A DNA stretch of 64,000 nucleotides from Chlorokybus atmophyticus (taxonomy: Eukaryota > Streptophyta > Chlorokybophyceae > Chlorokybales > Chlorokybaceae), in assembly GCA_009103225.1 (NCBI GenBank), contig RHPI01000003.1, positions 497,753 to 561,752 of the forward strand. The letters are read 5' to 3'. Below, in pieces: positions 12,017 through 22,207 of this stretch; the stretch's first letter is position 1, and every line of letters begins with the position of its first letter. The notes beneath the pieces are model-generated. The model did not search any database, was not told the DNA's origin, and saw nothing but the letters and a program-made list of their open reading frames with translations. The position numbers and the translations under genes were made by a program.

Positions 12017-12726
12017 GGCTGCTGGTGCTGGCGCTGGCGCTAGCGCTGGTGCTAATGTTGGTGGCTCGCTCTAATAGTGTTGGACAGCCCGGTGCATCTC
12101 TCGTGTGCCTGCACCGTGTACAGAGATGTTGTCTCAACCACTTACACAATGCAACCCACCCATTGCTTTTGTAGTCAGGACCTTTATATCTTGAGCAACA
12201 GGTAGAACATGTGCTTTGCTGCAAATGCGTGTGCATGTGCGTGACGTGTATATGAGTGTGTGCATGCATGGTTGCTGCAACTGCCATTGCAGCAGACAGT
12301 GTGCATGTCCATGTGTGCGTTCTAAGGTCACGATGAGCAGAGCAGGTTTATTGCTGGTTGTATGGCGGTTGATGGAATGTTGTTGAACTCAGTGCACAGG
12401 TGTTGGCATACCCCCCCCCCAGAGCAGGTCAAGATTACAGGATGTCAGTACCTGAGTGTTAAGAAAGCAGCCGCCGCAAACCAGTTCAGCACACCTCAGG
12501 CAGCGCAGTCCACCTGCAAGCAATCTTCCATTCCATCATGCAACACATTACACATCGCGCTGCACACAAACACACAACATGCGTGCCACGGTCATACAAA
12601 ACGCTAGCACGGTGAACCAAGCAAGCACACACGCGCACACAAAGGAGTTGGTTCCGCCTATGGTCAGATGAAGGCGAAGCTTGTTGGCAGCGTACAGTGT
12701 TGCTTGTCATAATGGTCACGTACAAG
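12017..12726. other. no gene seen
   Basis: Contains a GCTGGTGCTGGC-type repeat (about 12018-12055), a C run at 12412-12420, and CA-rich sequence. Open frames are short and unsupported. Confidence 0.45.
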
Positions 12727-13170
12727 TCACAACAACAAATGCCACAGATTACACATTGCACATGTGTTGACTCCATTCACAATGAGCCTCACCATGTCTC
12801 GGCAGTACGGGCATCTGGCCTCCAGCAAGTCATTGAGGAGCTCTCGTCGGCAGCTACGGAGATGATGCTGATGCTTGTAGCAGCTGCGGCAAAGGGCGGC
12901 CTCACACCGCAGGCACGCAGCGCCAACCCGCCACGCCCCGCACGCGCAACTCACTTCTTGTTGTTGTTATTGTTGTTGTTGTCGTTGTTGTTCGTGTTGG
13001 CATCTTCCTTGGGTGGAAGTGCTCGCGTTGCCGGTCGCCATCGCCTGCAAGAAACCCAGCAACAGTAACAGGCGGGTGTTGACATGCTACTAACCAAGGC
13101 TGTCACATGCAGTAGGCTGCTGCCTTCCTGATGGTTGATCTTAAAGTCAGAGAGGGCTATGTGCTGCCAA
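12727..13170 (-). CDS. Cys-rich, probable zinc-binding protein (partial)
   Basis: The distal part encodes a dense Cys/His module: SCACGAW, GAACLRCEAALCRSCYKHQ, LRSCRRELLNDLLEARCPYC, VNTCAMC. The spacing of CxxC pairs fits a treble-clef or RING/B-box-like zinc fold, but I cannot assign a family. Upstream, likely exons read HIALSDFKINHQEGSSLLHV and, after a CTTGCAG acceptor near 13050, AMATGNASTSTQGRCQHEQQ. The frame of the latter leads through CAA repeats into the Cys-rich part but is interrupted by one TAA inside the CAA tract, so either an intron removes it (GTGAGT is present) or the gene is broken. Two degenerate relatives lie at 1062-1240 and 1480-1680. Confidence 0.35.
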
Positions 13171-13939
13171 AAAACAACCAACAATCACGTAGGCTCACAA
13201 GCCACATCAATCTTGCTTGCACCATCTAGACGCACACCCACACATAAAGGTTTCTGGCATGCTAGCACGCAGAGCGCGTGTTGGCGGCCCTAACCCACCC
13301 TAGATAACGTGACTGCGGCGTTTGCAGTTAGGTTGCATCGAGTGAGTATATAAACGTATATACTGATTCTAGTATCACGTTCATTAATGAATACCGTATT
13401 ATGCGACTCCACCCCACCCCCCCTCTTGCAACATCCCTGCTACAACACCCCATTGATTCTGTTTTTAAGGGGGGGGGGGGGGNNNNNNNNNNNNNNNNNN
13501 NNNNNNNNNNNNNNNNNNNNNNNNNNNNNNNNNNNNNNNNNNNNNNNNNNNNNNNNNNNNNNNNNNNNNNNNNNNNNNNNNNNNNNNNNNNNNNNNNNNN
13601 NNNNNNNNNNNNNNNNNNNNNNNNNNNNNNNNNNNNNNNNNNNNNNNNNNNNNNNNNNNNNNNNNNNNNNNNNNNNNNNNNNNNNNNNNNNNNNNNNNNN
13701 NNNNNNNNNNNNNNNNNNNNNNNNNNNNNNNNNNNNNNAGCCTTGCGGGGGGGGGGGACTGTAACCCTCCTTGTACGGGCAAAATGCAGCCCTAACTAAT
13801 CACCACCCCCCCCCCCCCCCAAAAGTCTTCGGGAGGGGGGCCTTTGTTTGCGAAGGGGGGTTGTATCGCACAAGTACGATATTACACTGTTCCGTTCCAC
13901 GTAATTTTACCATTTCGTTATTGCAATTGCTATGCACCT
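13171..13939. other. intergenic with assembly gap 13483-13738
   Basis: The gap (256 N) is flanked by G runs on both sides (13470-13482 and 13747-13757), with a C run at 13805-13820. No gene is visible. Confidence 0.8.
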
Positions 13940-14105
13940 ATTATACTACTTTGTACACGATTAACGATGTTGCATTCCTTTTATTTCAACAATCATCCTA
14001 CCTACAATCCAACTTTTGCAAGAATACCTAAGCCCTACGGTCATGCGCGTTCATCGTTGTAAGTATGGTTTACGTGATGAGCAACTGTGAATGCATTGAA
14101 CATTC
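13940..14105 (-). repeat. split direct repeat B2
   Basis: 166 bp, matching 14537-14702 over its length with scattered substitutions (shared words include TATACTACTTTGTACACGAT and GTAAGTATGGTTTACGTGAT, one base different in places). It marks the outer 3' end of the retrotransposon. Confidence 0.85.
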
Positions 14106-14343
14106 GGGATGTACCGACGGTGGCTAGCAATGATGCGGAATGCTGTCGATGTGACATCAATATCGCACGGTCAGCAGCATGCTGCCGACGTAACCCGGAT
14201 CTCATTCAGATGAGACGAATGCATCCAGATTCACGATTCATTTGTCTCGTTCTTGAGCATGAGTATGCACTTCGAAGCGTAATCGAGACGAGGCGCATAG
14301 TTCTTGTAAAGCGCGGCGGCGCATTAGGGTGGGGCGGAAAGGG

Positions 14344-14537
14344 CGAACTTTCGGCCGTCGTCAGCAGCGTCGCCAGCAACGCCGCCGCTGAGGTGATGGC
14401 CGTAACTGCCTCTATTGCTTGACACGTGTCTGTCAAGCAACAGAGGCAAACCCTAACTTAAACTATATGTTAATCAATTGATCAATTTGTTAAACAAAAC
14501 TCGCCGACCAATAGTTAAAGCCGACGAGTAATGCCCA
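14344..14537 (-). repeat. split direct repeat A2
   Basis: About 194 bp, matching 19955-20146. Contains the palindrome CCTCTATTGCTTGACA/TGTCAAGCAACAGAGG and the words AAACCCTAACTTAAACTATA and GCCGACGAGTAATGCCCA, all found in the other copy. It abuts B1 directly. Confidence 0.85.
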
Positions 14538-14702
14538 TTATACTACTTTGTACACGATGAACGATTTATATTCCTTTTGTTTCAAACAATCATCCTACCT
14601 ATAGTCCAACTTTGGCAAGAACACCTAAGCCCTACGATCATGCGCGTTCATCGTTATAAGTATGGTTTACGTGATGAACAATTGTGAATGCATTAAACAT
14701 TC
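14537..14702 (-). repeat. split direct repeat B1
   Basis: Partner of 13940-14105; directly joined to A2. In this element type the circular intermediate forms through these repeats before recombinase-mediated insertion. Confidence 0.85.
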
Positions 14703-14874
14703 TACCTCCCCCTCCCAAGCATATATCAGTAGGGACGAGCTATAGGTGTAGAGCCTGGTGTACTTGCATTGCCAAAGTTGCACATCAAGATAGTTGTGTT
14801 TAGTTATCTGATAGTATTTGATCCTTGCGCAGATTGTGTGCAGTTGTCTGACCGTGTGTATGATTGCTGTGCAG

Positions 14875-16113
14875 ATGGACTTCGCACAGCGCTTGCAACA
14901 TACCGCTGATACCCAACGCACCGCACGCGCGACTGTGCGTCCGCAGCAAGTCACCAACTGTAATTTGCGAGAGCGAGCAGCGGCAGCGCTTTTGGAAGTG
15001 GAGTCCATCAGCCGTGAAATTGTATCTGATGGCACTCGCGACCAACGCGATCGCACCTGGCAAGAGTTTGCCAACTACCTGCAACATCTTGAGCTCAACA
15101 TTACCGTCGCCAATGTCACCCCAGCTGTTGTCACAAGCTACCTTGCTGGGCACTGGACCGACACACACATTGGCAAAGCTCGCATGCTCGACCGCCATGG
15201 TCATCGCATGATTGCCAGCACCACACTGGACAACATGATTTCAAATCTCGCATGCTCGTTTAGACTTCTAGGGCGCATCAGCCCTTGGGACAGCGACACA
15301 TCCACAGGGAACCCGCTTCTGTCCATAGACGTGCGCGAGTTTCGCCAAGAATATGCACAGATTGTTGCTCGGCAAGGAGTTCAACCTATTCCTGCTGCGC
15401 CATTGGCGATTGATGGCATGCGTACGCTGATCCTCTACTTCCAACAGCAGCTGTTTACCATACCTCAGCAATTAACAGTCACACATGACAAAGCTGTGCT
15501 CTAGCGCGACTACGCACTTTGCCTATACCTATGGTGCACATGGCAACAGGGTGGTAAAGGTGCGCGTGTACAGATGCACGAGATACAAGCGGCAGGTTCT
15601 GGGCTGATGGCCACTGTAACACATCTCAAAAATTACCGCACCGGAGGCGCACCCACCATACAAGTGCGCAGTAGTGGTCTGCCTGTAGAGTTCTCTGAAG
15701 CGCTCTATGCCTATTCAACCTACTGTCGCGGGAGCTCCTTCGCCATCACCGCTGGTCCTCTATTTCGGCCTGTTGCCAAGAACAGGGAGAAGTGGGAAGA
15801 ACATAGCATGTCTGGTAACTGTGCATACCATGCAATTGTGCGCTGTTGCAAGGCGTGTGGCATATGTAGGCCGCACCTGGGGTTGCACTCTTTTAGGCGT
15901 GGTGCCGCTCAAAGCGCCTTCCAGTGTGGTGTTACTCTAAAAGAAATACAAGCTCAAGGCACATGGAGAAGTGCTGTCATCATGCACCGTTACCTACGCG
16001 AAAGGTACGCTTACCCAATGCACAAAAGCACAAATGTATGGGTAGCGTCCTGGATTGGTGCTGTTTTTGGGTACTCGGGCACCACGTTTAATCCATTCGG
16101 GCCGTGGGCTTAA
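14875..16113 (+). pseudogene. tyrosine recombinase (integrase) of the PAT-like element
   Basis: The frame from ATG 14875 runs to 16113 with a single in-frame TAG at 15502-15504. It has an N-terminal SAM-like region (RDQRDRTWQEFANYLQHLEL) and a C-terminal catalytic domain with the tyrosine-recombinase signatures LGLHSFRRGAAQSAF (HxxR box) and GTWRSAVIMHRYLRERY (catalytic Tyr). It is on the opposite strand to gag and RT. The TAG stands where a Gln (CAG) is plausible, so a single transition would have killed it. Sequence just before the ATG looks like a splice acceptor (GATTGCTGTGCAG), so a 5' exon is possible. Confidence 0.8.
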
Positions 16114-16326
16114 TCTGTTATAATAAGTGAATTGCTAGTCGCGAAGCACTGGCCACCACACATCAGAGTGCCATTCAGGCACCAACATCACAGCTGGCAG
16201 CTGGTAACACTGCAATAAAGTTATGGCTTTATGCAGGAGAGCCAATGGCGGGCGACATCAGATAAAGCCGCCCCCCAAGCGTTGAAGAACATTGCGCCAG
16301 TTTGTAGTTAGAGCATTTCCCAAACG

Positions 16327-17880
16327 TCAAGGCACGTGTATGTAGCTGAAGTAAGCAGGTGCTTTGCTATTCCAATCAGCTGCAAAACAGTCCAATGTTA
16401 GGTGTCCAACATGCTGCTGTACATGCGCAGTTGCGTTTGCGGTTGGGGCCCGATCTCCTCTGTCAGTAAATTTAGATAATGCATCCGCATCGCGCAGCTC
16501 ATCACGCGAGCGCCACACACACGTCAGCGCAAAATAACGCTCCCAGCACAAAGACCACAACTGATGTAAAGCTTGCAGCACATGAGGCTCAGAAGCAGAC
16601 AACTTGTTTAGCATTTGAATTGCTGGTTGACAATCGCCATTAATGCGCACTGTACAGTGCTGGAGAGCACGCATGCGCGCCACTTCAGTAAATGCTTGCA
16701 CATAAGCGAGTGCCTCCTTGACGGCCGAAGGCAGTGATATATGGTCAGGCTTAAAGTTGCCCGCCATGCGAGGCCAAGGTCATGTCGCCCCCAAACCAAT
16801 TGTACCCGAAGCGTCCACATGCAGCTCAAGCAGTATGAGGGGCTTCCACCAAGCATTGCCATTGTAAGTCTGCAAGCCATCAGCAGTTCAATCACAGAAG
16901 TGTCTTAAAGCGTTCATATCATCCACATTATCGTCCCATGCATTCGTGGCCAATGCCAGACGCATCAATCGGCGAGCATAAATGCTTGCAGGTGCAAAAG
17001 CTAGCTTCAGCACAATCAATTTGCCAGCAATGCGTGCTAGGTGACGCTTGGTCAATACAGGAGCCTCTGCCAATTCTTTCATCAGCTGCAATAGCTTAGC
17101 TAACTTGCTTGAGGGGACGGCAAAAGAGCCGGTCACTGTGTCCAGCAGACCCAACAACTGCACTATTTGTTCCGGCCACAATTGGCTTTTCTTCACAAAA
17201 ATATAGATGCCAAGGGTATTGAATAGACGCAATACACGGCGAATGCACCAGCACAAATGCCAACGATTAGAATGGCTGAAGTGCATGTCGTCAATATAGG
17301 CCACGCAAGGAAAACCCATTGCCCGCAAAGGCGTGAAGACAGTAGACATCAAGGTCGTAAACAACCAGCATGCTTGATTTTGGCCAAATGGCAGTACATT
17401 CCATCTGTATGTAACTCCAGCATAGCGCAAAGCCAAGTAAGGCTTACCGTCCTCATGAATGGGCACATGATGATACCCCGACTTCAAATCTGCTGTCACT
17501 TGCCAAAATGGCGCTTTGTGTACAACAATACATCGCGTAACCGCTCATTACTGAAGGGGATGTGGCGCCCAAAAAGGTTGATATACCTCAAATGTATAAT
17601 CAGCCTCAAACGTTTCTCCTGCTCAACTACACCTATTCCAGTAACCACTGCCACATCATGCGCACTCACGACAAAGTGCGCATGATGTTTTGATTAAGTT
17701 GGCCAATTCAGTGACAACATAATCGCGATGTATGGAGGCGGACTTGCGATTGCGAAACACAACTGGTGTTGGGGAAATGCGTGACAGCATAGTTCTAATG
17801 TCATCAACACTGAAGCCTTCTGCCTTCAACAATGCATGTACTTCTTCCCACTTGCGTCGATCTGATGTTATAGTGCCCAC
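16327..17880 (-). pseudogene. reverse transcriptase / RNase H of the PAT-like element
   Basis: The RT core (17499-16888) begins MTADLKSGYHHVPIHEDGK and contains the catalytic YIDD box in GFPCVAYIDDMHFSHS. RNase H follows in the same frame (LHVDASGTIGLGA ... RDELRDADALSKFTDRGDR), ending in the DIRS-like tail CFAADWNSKAPAYFSYIHVP. Two in-frame TGA codons separate RT from RNase H, and the upstream part (17880-17656, RRKWEEVHALLKAEGFSVDD) is in another frame. RT of the DIRS order copies the RNA into the circular intermediate. This copy cannot make a full protein. Confidence 0.8.
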
Positions 17881-18209
17881 TCATTGTAAGCGATATCCGT
17901 AACGCAACCAGTTCAGCACAAATGTCTTCTGGCCTTGCATGGCCAATTGAAATCAAGTAATCCATGCTGTAAGCCGTTGCTGTACAGAGGCTGCTACAAA
18001 GTTTTCTGCATCTAGAGTTTCAATTCGTCAGATGTGCTATGTCTGCACACATGCAAGTTAATTAAGCTATGCCAGAATTGACCAGTAGCTTCAGCTATGC
18101 CAACTGTAATTGTCCAGCAACATACAGCTGTGCATCATGCACACATGATATTGTAAGCAGTGAAGAGCTGCACATATAGTACACTATGGTACATGACCCA
18201 AACATGCAT

Positions 18210-18340
18210 GCATGCGCAGTTGCGCGCTGCTATGATACACCAGCACCTCCTGACATGCACTGCCACTGCACACGCGCACTCGCGCATTGCTATGATACGC
18301 ACACCAGCACCTTTGACATGCACTGCTACTGCACAACTTA
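18210..18340. repeat. imperfect tandem repeat of about 65 bp
   Basis: Two adjacent units share GCTATGATAC, CCAGCACCT and GACATGCACTGC in the same order. Inside the retrotransposon, between RT and the RGG exon. Confidence 0.55.
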
Positions 18341-18419
18341 GCAGATGTATTGGCTGCACTACTCACTGCTGCAAGGTCAGGCGCGGCTGCTCTTGCATGG
18401 GTACATATTATGCTTCTTG

Positions 18420-18549
18420 TTACACTGGCACAGCCTGCTGATTGAAATAGCCGTCTCCGCGACCATAACCACCACGACCACCGCGGCCGTAACCACTACG
18501 GCCGCGACCACGCTGAAACGGGGTGCTCCCCTCTTCGGTGACAGAGCGC
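18420..18549 (-). CDS. possible RGG-box exon of the gag gene
   Basis: After a good acceptor (TTGCGCCTGCAG) the frame reads RSVTEEGSTPFQRGRGRSGY and then a Gly/Arg-rich stretch GRGGRGGYGRGDGYFNQQA, ending in TAA. It lies downstream of the Gag-like ORF on the same strand, and that ORF's end overlaps a GTAAGT donor, so it could be the spliced RNA-binding tail of Gag. RGG boxes bind RNA. Inference only. Confidence 0.35.
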
Positions 18550-18745
18550 CTGCAGGCGCAATATTGCATCCATGTTTTAATGTGTAATAAACTCTCAGTG
18601 AGACTCATATATGTATGACTGTGCTCATCGCGACCAGTGTGCTACTACTCTACAATACAGGTGCTGTGCACCATCACATGAACAAGTGACGTGCCCTGCT
18701 TGACAAACATGACAGGGACCCAAGCGTGCATTGCACTATTGACAT

Positions 18746-18990
18746 GGTGCTGCAGCTGATGTTGACAAACGGGCGCACATAGCACCATGTCTGACGGCAA
18801 CTGTTGTGCACGCAACATGCACACATTGTGCGACTTGACGAACAGGCGCGCATAGCACCATTACAGATGATAGCAGCTGCTAAGCAGGCTGCATGCACAC
18901 ATTGTGCGTGTTTATGAGCAGGTGCGCATTGCACCATTACTACATTACTGATCAGCGGTTGCCAATCATACTGCATGCACACATAGTGTG
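18746..18990. repeat. three degenerate tandem units of about 75-80 bp
   Basis: Units share CGCATAGCACCAT or GCGCATTGCACCATTAC and a downstream TGCATGCACACATTGTGCG. A long minus-strand open frame across them (18674-19048) is a by-product of the repeat, Cys/His-rich without a recognisable fold. Confidence 0.6.
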
Positions 18991-19077
18991 ATTTATGCTT
19001 GAGCAGTGTGCACATGCCAGCGCATTGCGTGAATATGTTGTGAGACAACTCTCAGATCAACAACTTGTTGAACAGAC

Positions 19078-19926
19078 TTACTTAGGAATAGAAGTCTTGG
19101 CCTTTTGCATGGCTGCCTTGCCCTGGAAGCTGTTGGCGAGCTTTGTCAAGCGGCGGATGACCTTAGCCTCCTTGTGTTTGCGGTTGATGCGAGCATCGTT
19201 AATGATACCCCGCGCCCCGCTCGCAAAGGCGGTTGCAAAGTCTACACTTCCGTGCACATGCGTGAGCAGCATCTGATACAAAAATGCCACCAACTGCGCA
19301 ACTGGTGAACCTGTGAAGAGAGCGCGGCCAATTGCCTCGAAGCAGCCTTGCACGCCAGCGGAGAGCTTGCGCGTGCAATTCTCCTCCCACAAAGCATATG
19401 TCTCTGACTGTCTGGACAGGCGCTTGATGAAGCCTGTGTGCTTGATGTACTTGGTATGCTTGTCTCCAGAGTCGGAGCTGTCCGCATCAGAGAAGGAGGA
19501 TGACGAGGAGGTTGATGACGAGGAGGACGTGCGTCTCTTCTTTTTCCTTTTGTTCCTCTTGACTTTCTTCTTTTTGTTCCCCTTTTCCTCCTCCCCTGAA
19601 GAGGATGATACCTCCCCTCTACTGCGCCTACGCCGAGGCACCTTGGGCAGCTTCACAGCGGCCTCCAAGGTCTTCCAGCGTCACGTCCTGAACCAGCGTC
19701 ACAGCGTCACGCCTTTTTGGCATGACCAGTCTCCACGCGTGACTTTTGCGGCGGCGAGGCTATCGGCTCAGCAGGCTGCGTAGCCTTGCGAACGCCTATT
19801 CCCCTCATCGGCCGCTTGTTCACCTTCAGCGGCCTGCTCAGGCTGCGCAGGCTGCGCAGCTTCAGTGGCCGCTTTCTTCCGGCCACGCTGCCCGCCCGCA
19901 GCCGCAGCTCGCTTATTCGGCGGCAT
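19078..19926 (-). pseudogene. Gag-like protein of the PAT-like element
   Basis: An ATG at 19926 opens MPPNKRAAAAGGQRGRKKAA, an Ala/Lys-rich N-terminus that runs into a stop; the main Gag-like frame (19668-19078) begins MEAAVKLPKVPRRR, continues with a Ser/Lys-rich charged stretch and a folded-looking C-terminal half (YIKHTGFIKRLSRQSETYAL ... GARGIINDARINRKHKE). Position next to repeat A1 and upstream of RT supports the Gag role. The two frames need a frameshift to join. The C-terminus overlaps a GTAAGT donor, so the natural product may be spliced to 18420-18549. Confidence 0.5.
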
Positions 19927-19954
19927 TGGGCACTCTTCCCCAAACTATATAAAA

Positions 19955-20146
19955 CGAACTTTCGGCCGTCGCCAGCAGCGTCGCCAGCAACGCCGCCGCT
20001 GAGGTGATGGCCGTAACTGCCTCTGCTGCTTGACACGTGTGGGCCAAGCAACAGAGGCAAACCCTAACTTAAACTATATATACTATATATACCTTGCTGA
20101 TCATTTAAATCGCCGGCCAATAGTAAGAGCCGACGAGTAATGCCCA
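19955..20146 (-). repeat. split direct repeat A1
   Basis: 192 bp, partner of 14344-14537; defines the 5' end of the retrotransposon. A TATATAAAA sequence lies just inside the element next to it (19946-19954). From 20147 to 20524 I see no gene. Confidence 0.85.
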
Positions 20147-20524
20147 AACTGCGTGACTGACAACTATATTTTATTACGCGGTGTATCGCCCGCTTACACA
20201 TCATCGCTGTGAAATACAGGTTAAACCGATTCACCGCCGAAACGAGTTTGACATCGTATTTATCGAATGGATGGGCCACGCGATGTGGCCTTGCTAATTC
20301 TTATATCGATGCCGCTTCTGACACAAGTCGTCAGCGGAGAACGCAATACGGCATATACAATGGTAGAGATCAGACGCACCCTCCAGCGTGGACTGCTGCG
20401 AACATACTTTGCAGGCGTTTGTTGCTCAACCATTCCGCAGTTGTAAGCAAGCAGGGAATTGTTGGGCAGTGGTTGTTGCCCTTTCTGCTACTCGCCTCCC
20501 CTCTCAGCGTTGGTTAAGGGCGTG

Positions 20525-22207
20525 ATGGAAGAAGAACAGCCAGGTTCAAGTGTGCCCAGCCTTACCCACATGTCGACACAAGGGCAGAGCGCACAACCGC
20601 AGGGGTAAGTAAGGCAATCGACAGCTGTGACCTGCCTTGCATGTCGATGCTGCATGCAGGTTTATTGTCCATGTTGCGTTTTAGCCAGCCTTATAGTGTG
20701 CACGTTTCACCAAAGCTTGAGCTGAACTTAGCAGGTCTATTACAATCCAGCCGGTAGACCAAGGCGGCCATGAGGCGGTACAGCCGCATCCAGGGGCCAC
20801 CTCTCCAGGCGAGGTGGCCCCTGAGCCAGAAGTCACTCAACCGGTAGACCCAGGCGGCCATGTGGCGGTGCAGCCGCATCCAGGGACCTCTTTAGGTGCG
20901 GTGGCGTCTCAGCCAGAAGTCACTCAAGCGACTACCACTGCTGAGTTGGAAGGGTTGATTTCGGGGGCATGTTACCTTCCCGACAATATGAGGATTTGTT
21001 TGCTGGCTGCTGCCTGCGTCAATGCGCTCTACACGTCCCAACGTGGTTGGAGCAATGTTGCTATTCTCATTGTGCTCTATGACCTGTACAAGACCCTTCG
21101 CTACTTGCACACCTTCAACCGGAATATTAACACCAGAGTGCAAGCAGGTCAGCCTGGTAGCCAATAATTGGAGATGTACATGGTTTCATTACTGCAGACA
21201 ATTTACCTTCGTGTTCCTCGTGTGGATTGCAGTGGTACTGGCGGCTGGAAACATTATGATACAGCACAATGTCGCTTTGAATCCCGACGTCATTGACATA
21301 TGTATGTTTACTTGTGCATGATTGCATACGCAAATGCCTTATGGTGCGTACCTCTTGTTTGTTCTTTACTCCAACACAAGACTGTGCTGACTGTCCAACC
21401 ATTGCAGCGCCGCTTCAGGGCTGGCCGGAAGCCTTGTTGGAAATGCTACTGAACGACCTGGTGTTGGTGGTGTGCGCTTTGATTCAAGCCTTACCTGCAG
21501 CCTTGGCGTTCTATGTGTTTGAGAAGATTCTGCAGCTTCTGTTAAAGCAGTTCTTCCGCCTCCAAACTCTCGACGACTTTACAAGGCTCATTGTGCTTGC
21601 GGAAACGCTCCTCTTTTACCACTTCGTCTCAGGCCTGGCCAGTCCTGTACTTGCTGTAGTCCTGTGGCTTGCTGGATGTATCATCTGGTGGGGAAAATGC
21701 CTGTGGGCGCAACACGCGTTAATCATAAATGTAGACTGGAGCAAGTTCATATCTGAGCGTGCTCCAGTCTACATTTATGGACAACGCGGAGCCACCGCCG
21801 CAGACTCTGGCCACATCTACGTGTGGATTCCCGGCCCCAACTTTTTGGCTGAGATTACAAAAGACAGAACACAGTCATCTGGTCTGTTTGCTGTAGTTGT
21901 GCCCGCACCTACCCATCGCAACCCAAGGACAGGCCCATGGGCTTATATACCTTTCTTCAACTACGGAGTGGTTGGTGTGACGTCCTTGAATCTTACTGAG
22001 TTGAACGCCGAGTATGCAGCGCTTTTGAACAGCATAGGTACAGCCTATTCTGCAAGCAACAACTCTTGCCAGGAGTTCGCATTTGAGTTCGCTACGAGGG
22101 TGTGCCAAGGTACACTATCTCTGTCAGTAGGCATGACGAATTTGAAGACGCTTGTGCTTTTGGTCGGTACACCACTGTTTCTTACAACTTTTATGGGATG
22201 TTTCTAA
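20525..22207 (+). CDS. 453-aa multipass membrane protein, unknown
   Basis: Four phase-consistent exons: 20525-20604, 20735-21147, 21233-21301 and 21408-22207 (TAA). The N-terminus is soluble (MEEEQPGSSVPSLTHMSTQG), followed by two tandem 29-residue repeats (PVDxGGHxAVQPHPG...PEVTQ). Then come several hydrophobic helices (ICLLAAACVNALYTSQRGW; DLVLVVCALIQALPAALAF; SPVLAVVLWLAGCIIWWGK) and a C-terminal domain with HIYVWIPGPNF, a conserved-looking NNSCQEFAFEFATRVC and a last hydrophobic segment (LKTLVLLVGTPLFLTTF). I recognise no family. The spacing of a His and a later NxCQxF block is reminiscent of papain-like LRAT/NlpC or PPPDE folds, which is speculative. It is divergent from, and next to, the retrotransposon end. 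A perfect 20-bp hairpin sits inside the last exon. Confidence 0.7.
20746..20932 (+). repeat. in-frame tandem duplication of 87-93 bp
   Basis: The words CCGGTAGACC, AGGCGGCCATG, CAGCCGCATCCAGGG and CAGAAGTCACTCAA occur twice in the same order. It encodes the 29-residue repeat of the membrane protein. Confidence 0.8.
21724..21779. repeat. perfect 20-bp hairpin inside a coding exon
   Basis: Arm 21724-21743 is the exact reverse complement of 21760-21779, loop 16 nt. It lies inside the last exon of the membrane protein and keeps the frame open (residues around NVDWSKFISERAPVYI). Confidence 0.9.

Larger units (their letters stand above)
13940..20146 (-). mobile_element. PAT/Kangaroo-like tyrosine-recombinase retrotransposon, decayed
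   Basis: On the minus strand the order is: repeat A1 (20146-19955), gag-like ORF (19926-19078), reverse transcriptase/RNase H (about 17880-16327), then a tyrosine recombinase on the opposite strand (14875-16113), repeat B1 (14702-14537), repeat A2 (14537-14344), and B2 (14105-13940). A and B copies are about 192 and 166 bp and clearly similar. Split direct repeats A1-ORFs-B1-A2-B2 are the hallmark of PAT/Ngaro-type DIRS-order elements, and an inverted recombinase gene is known from kangaroo of Volvox. About 240 bp of other sequence separates A2 from B2. In-frame stops in the RT and recombinase show the copy is dead. Confidence 0.85.
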
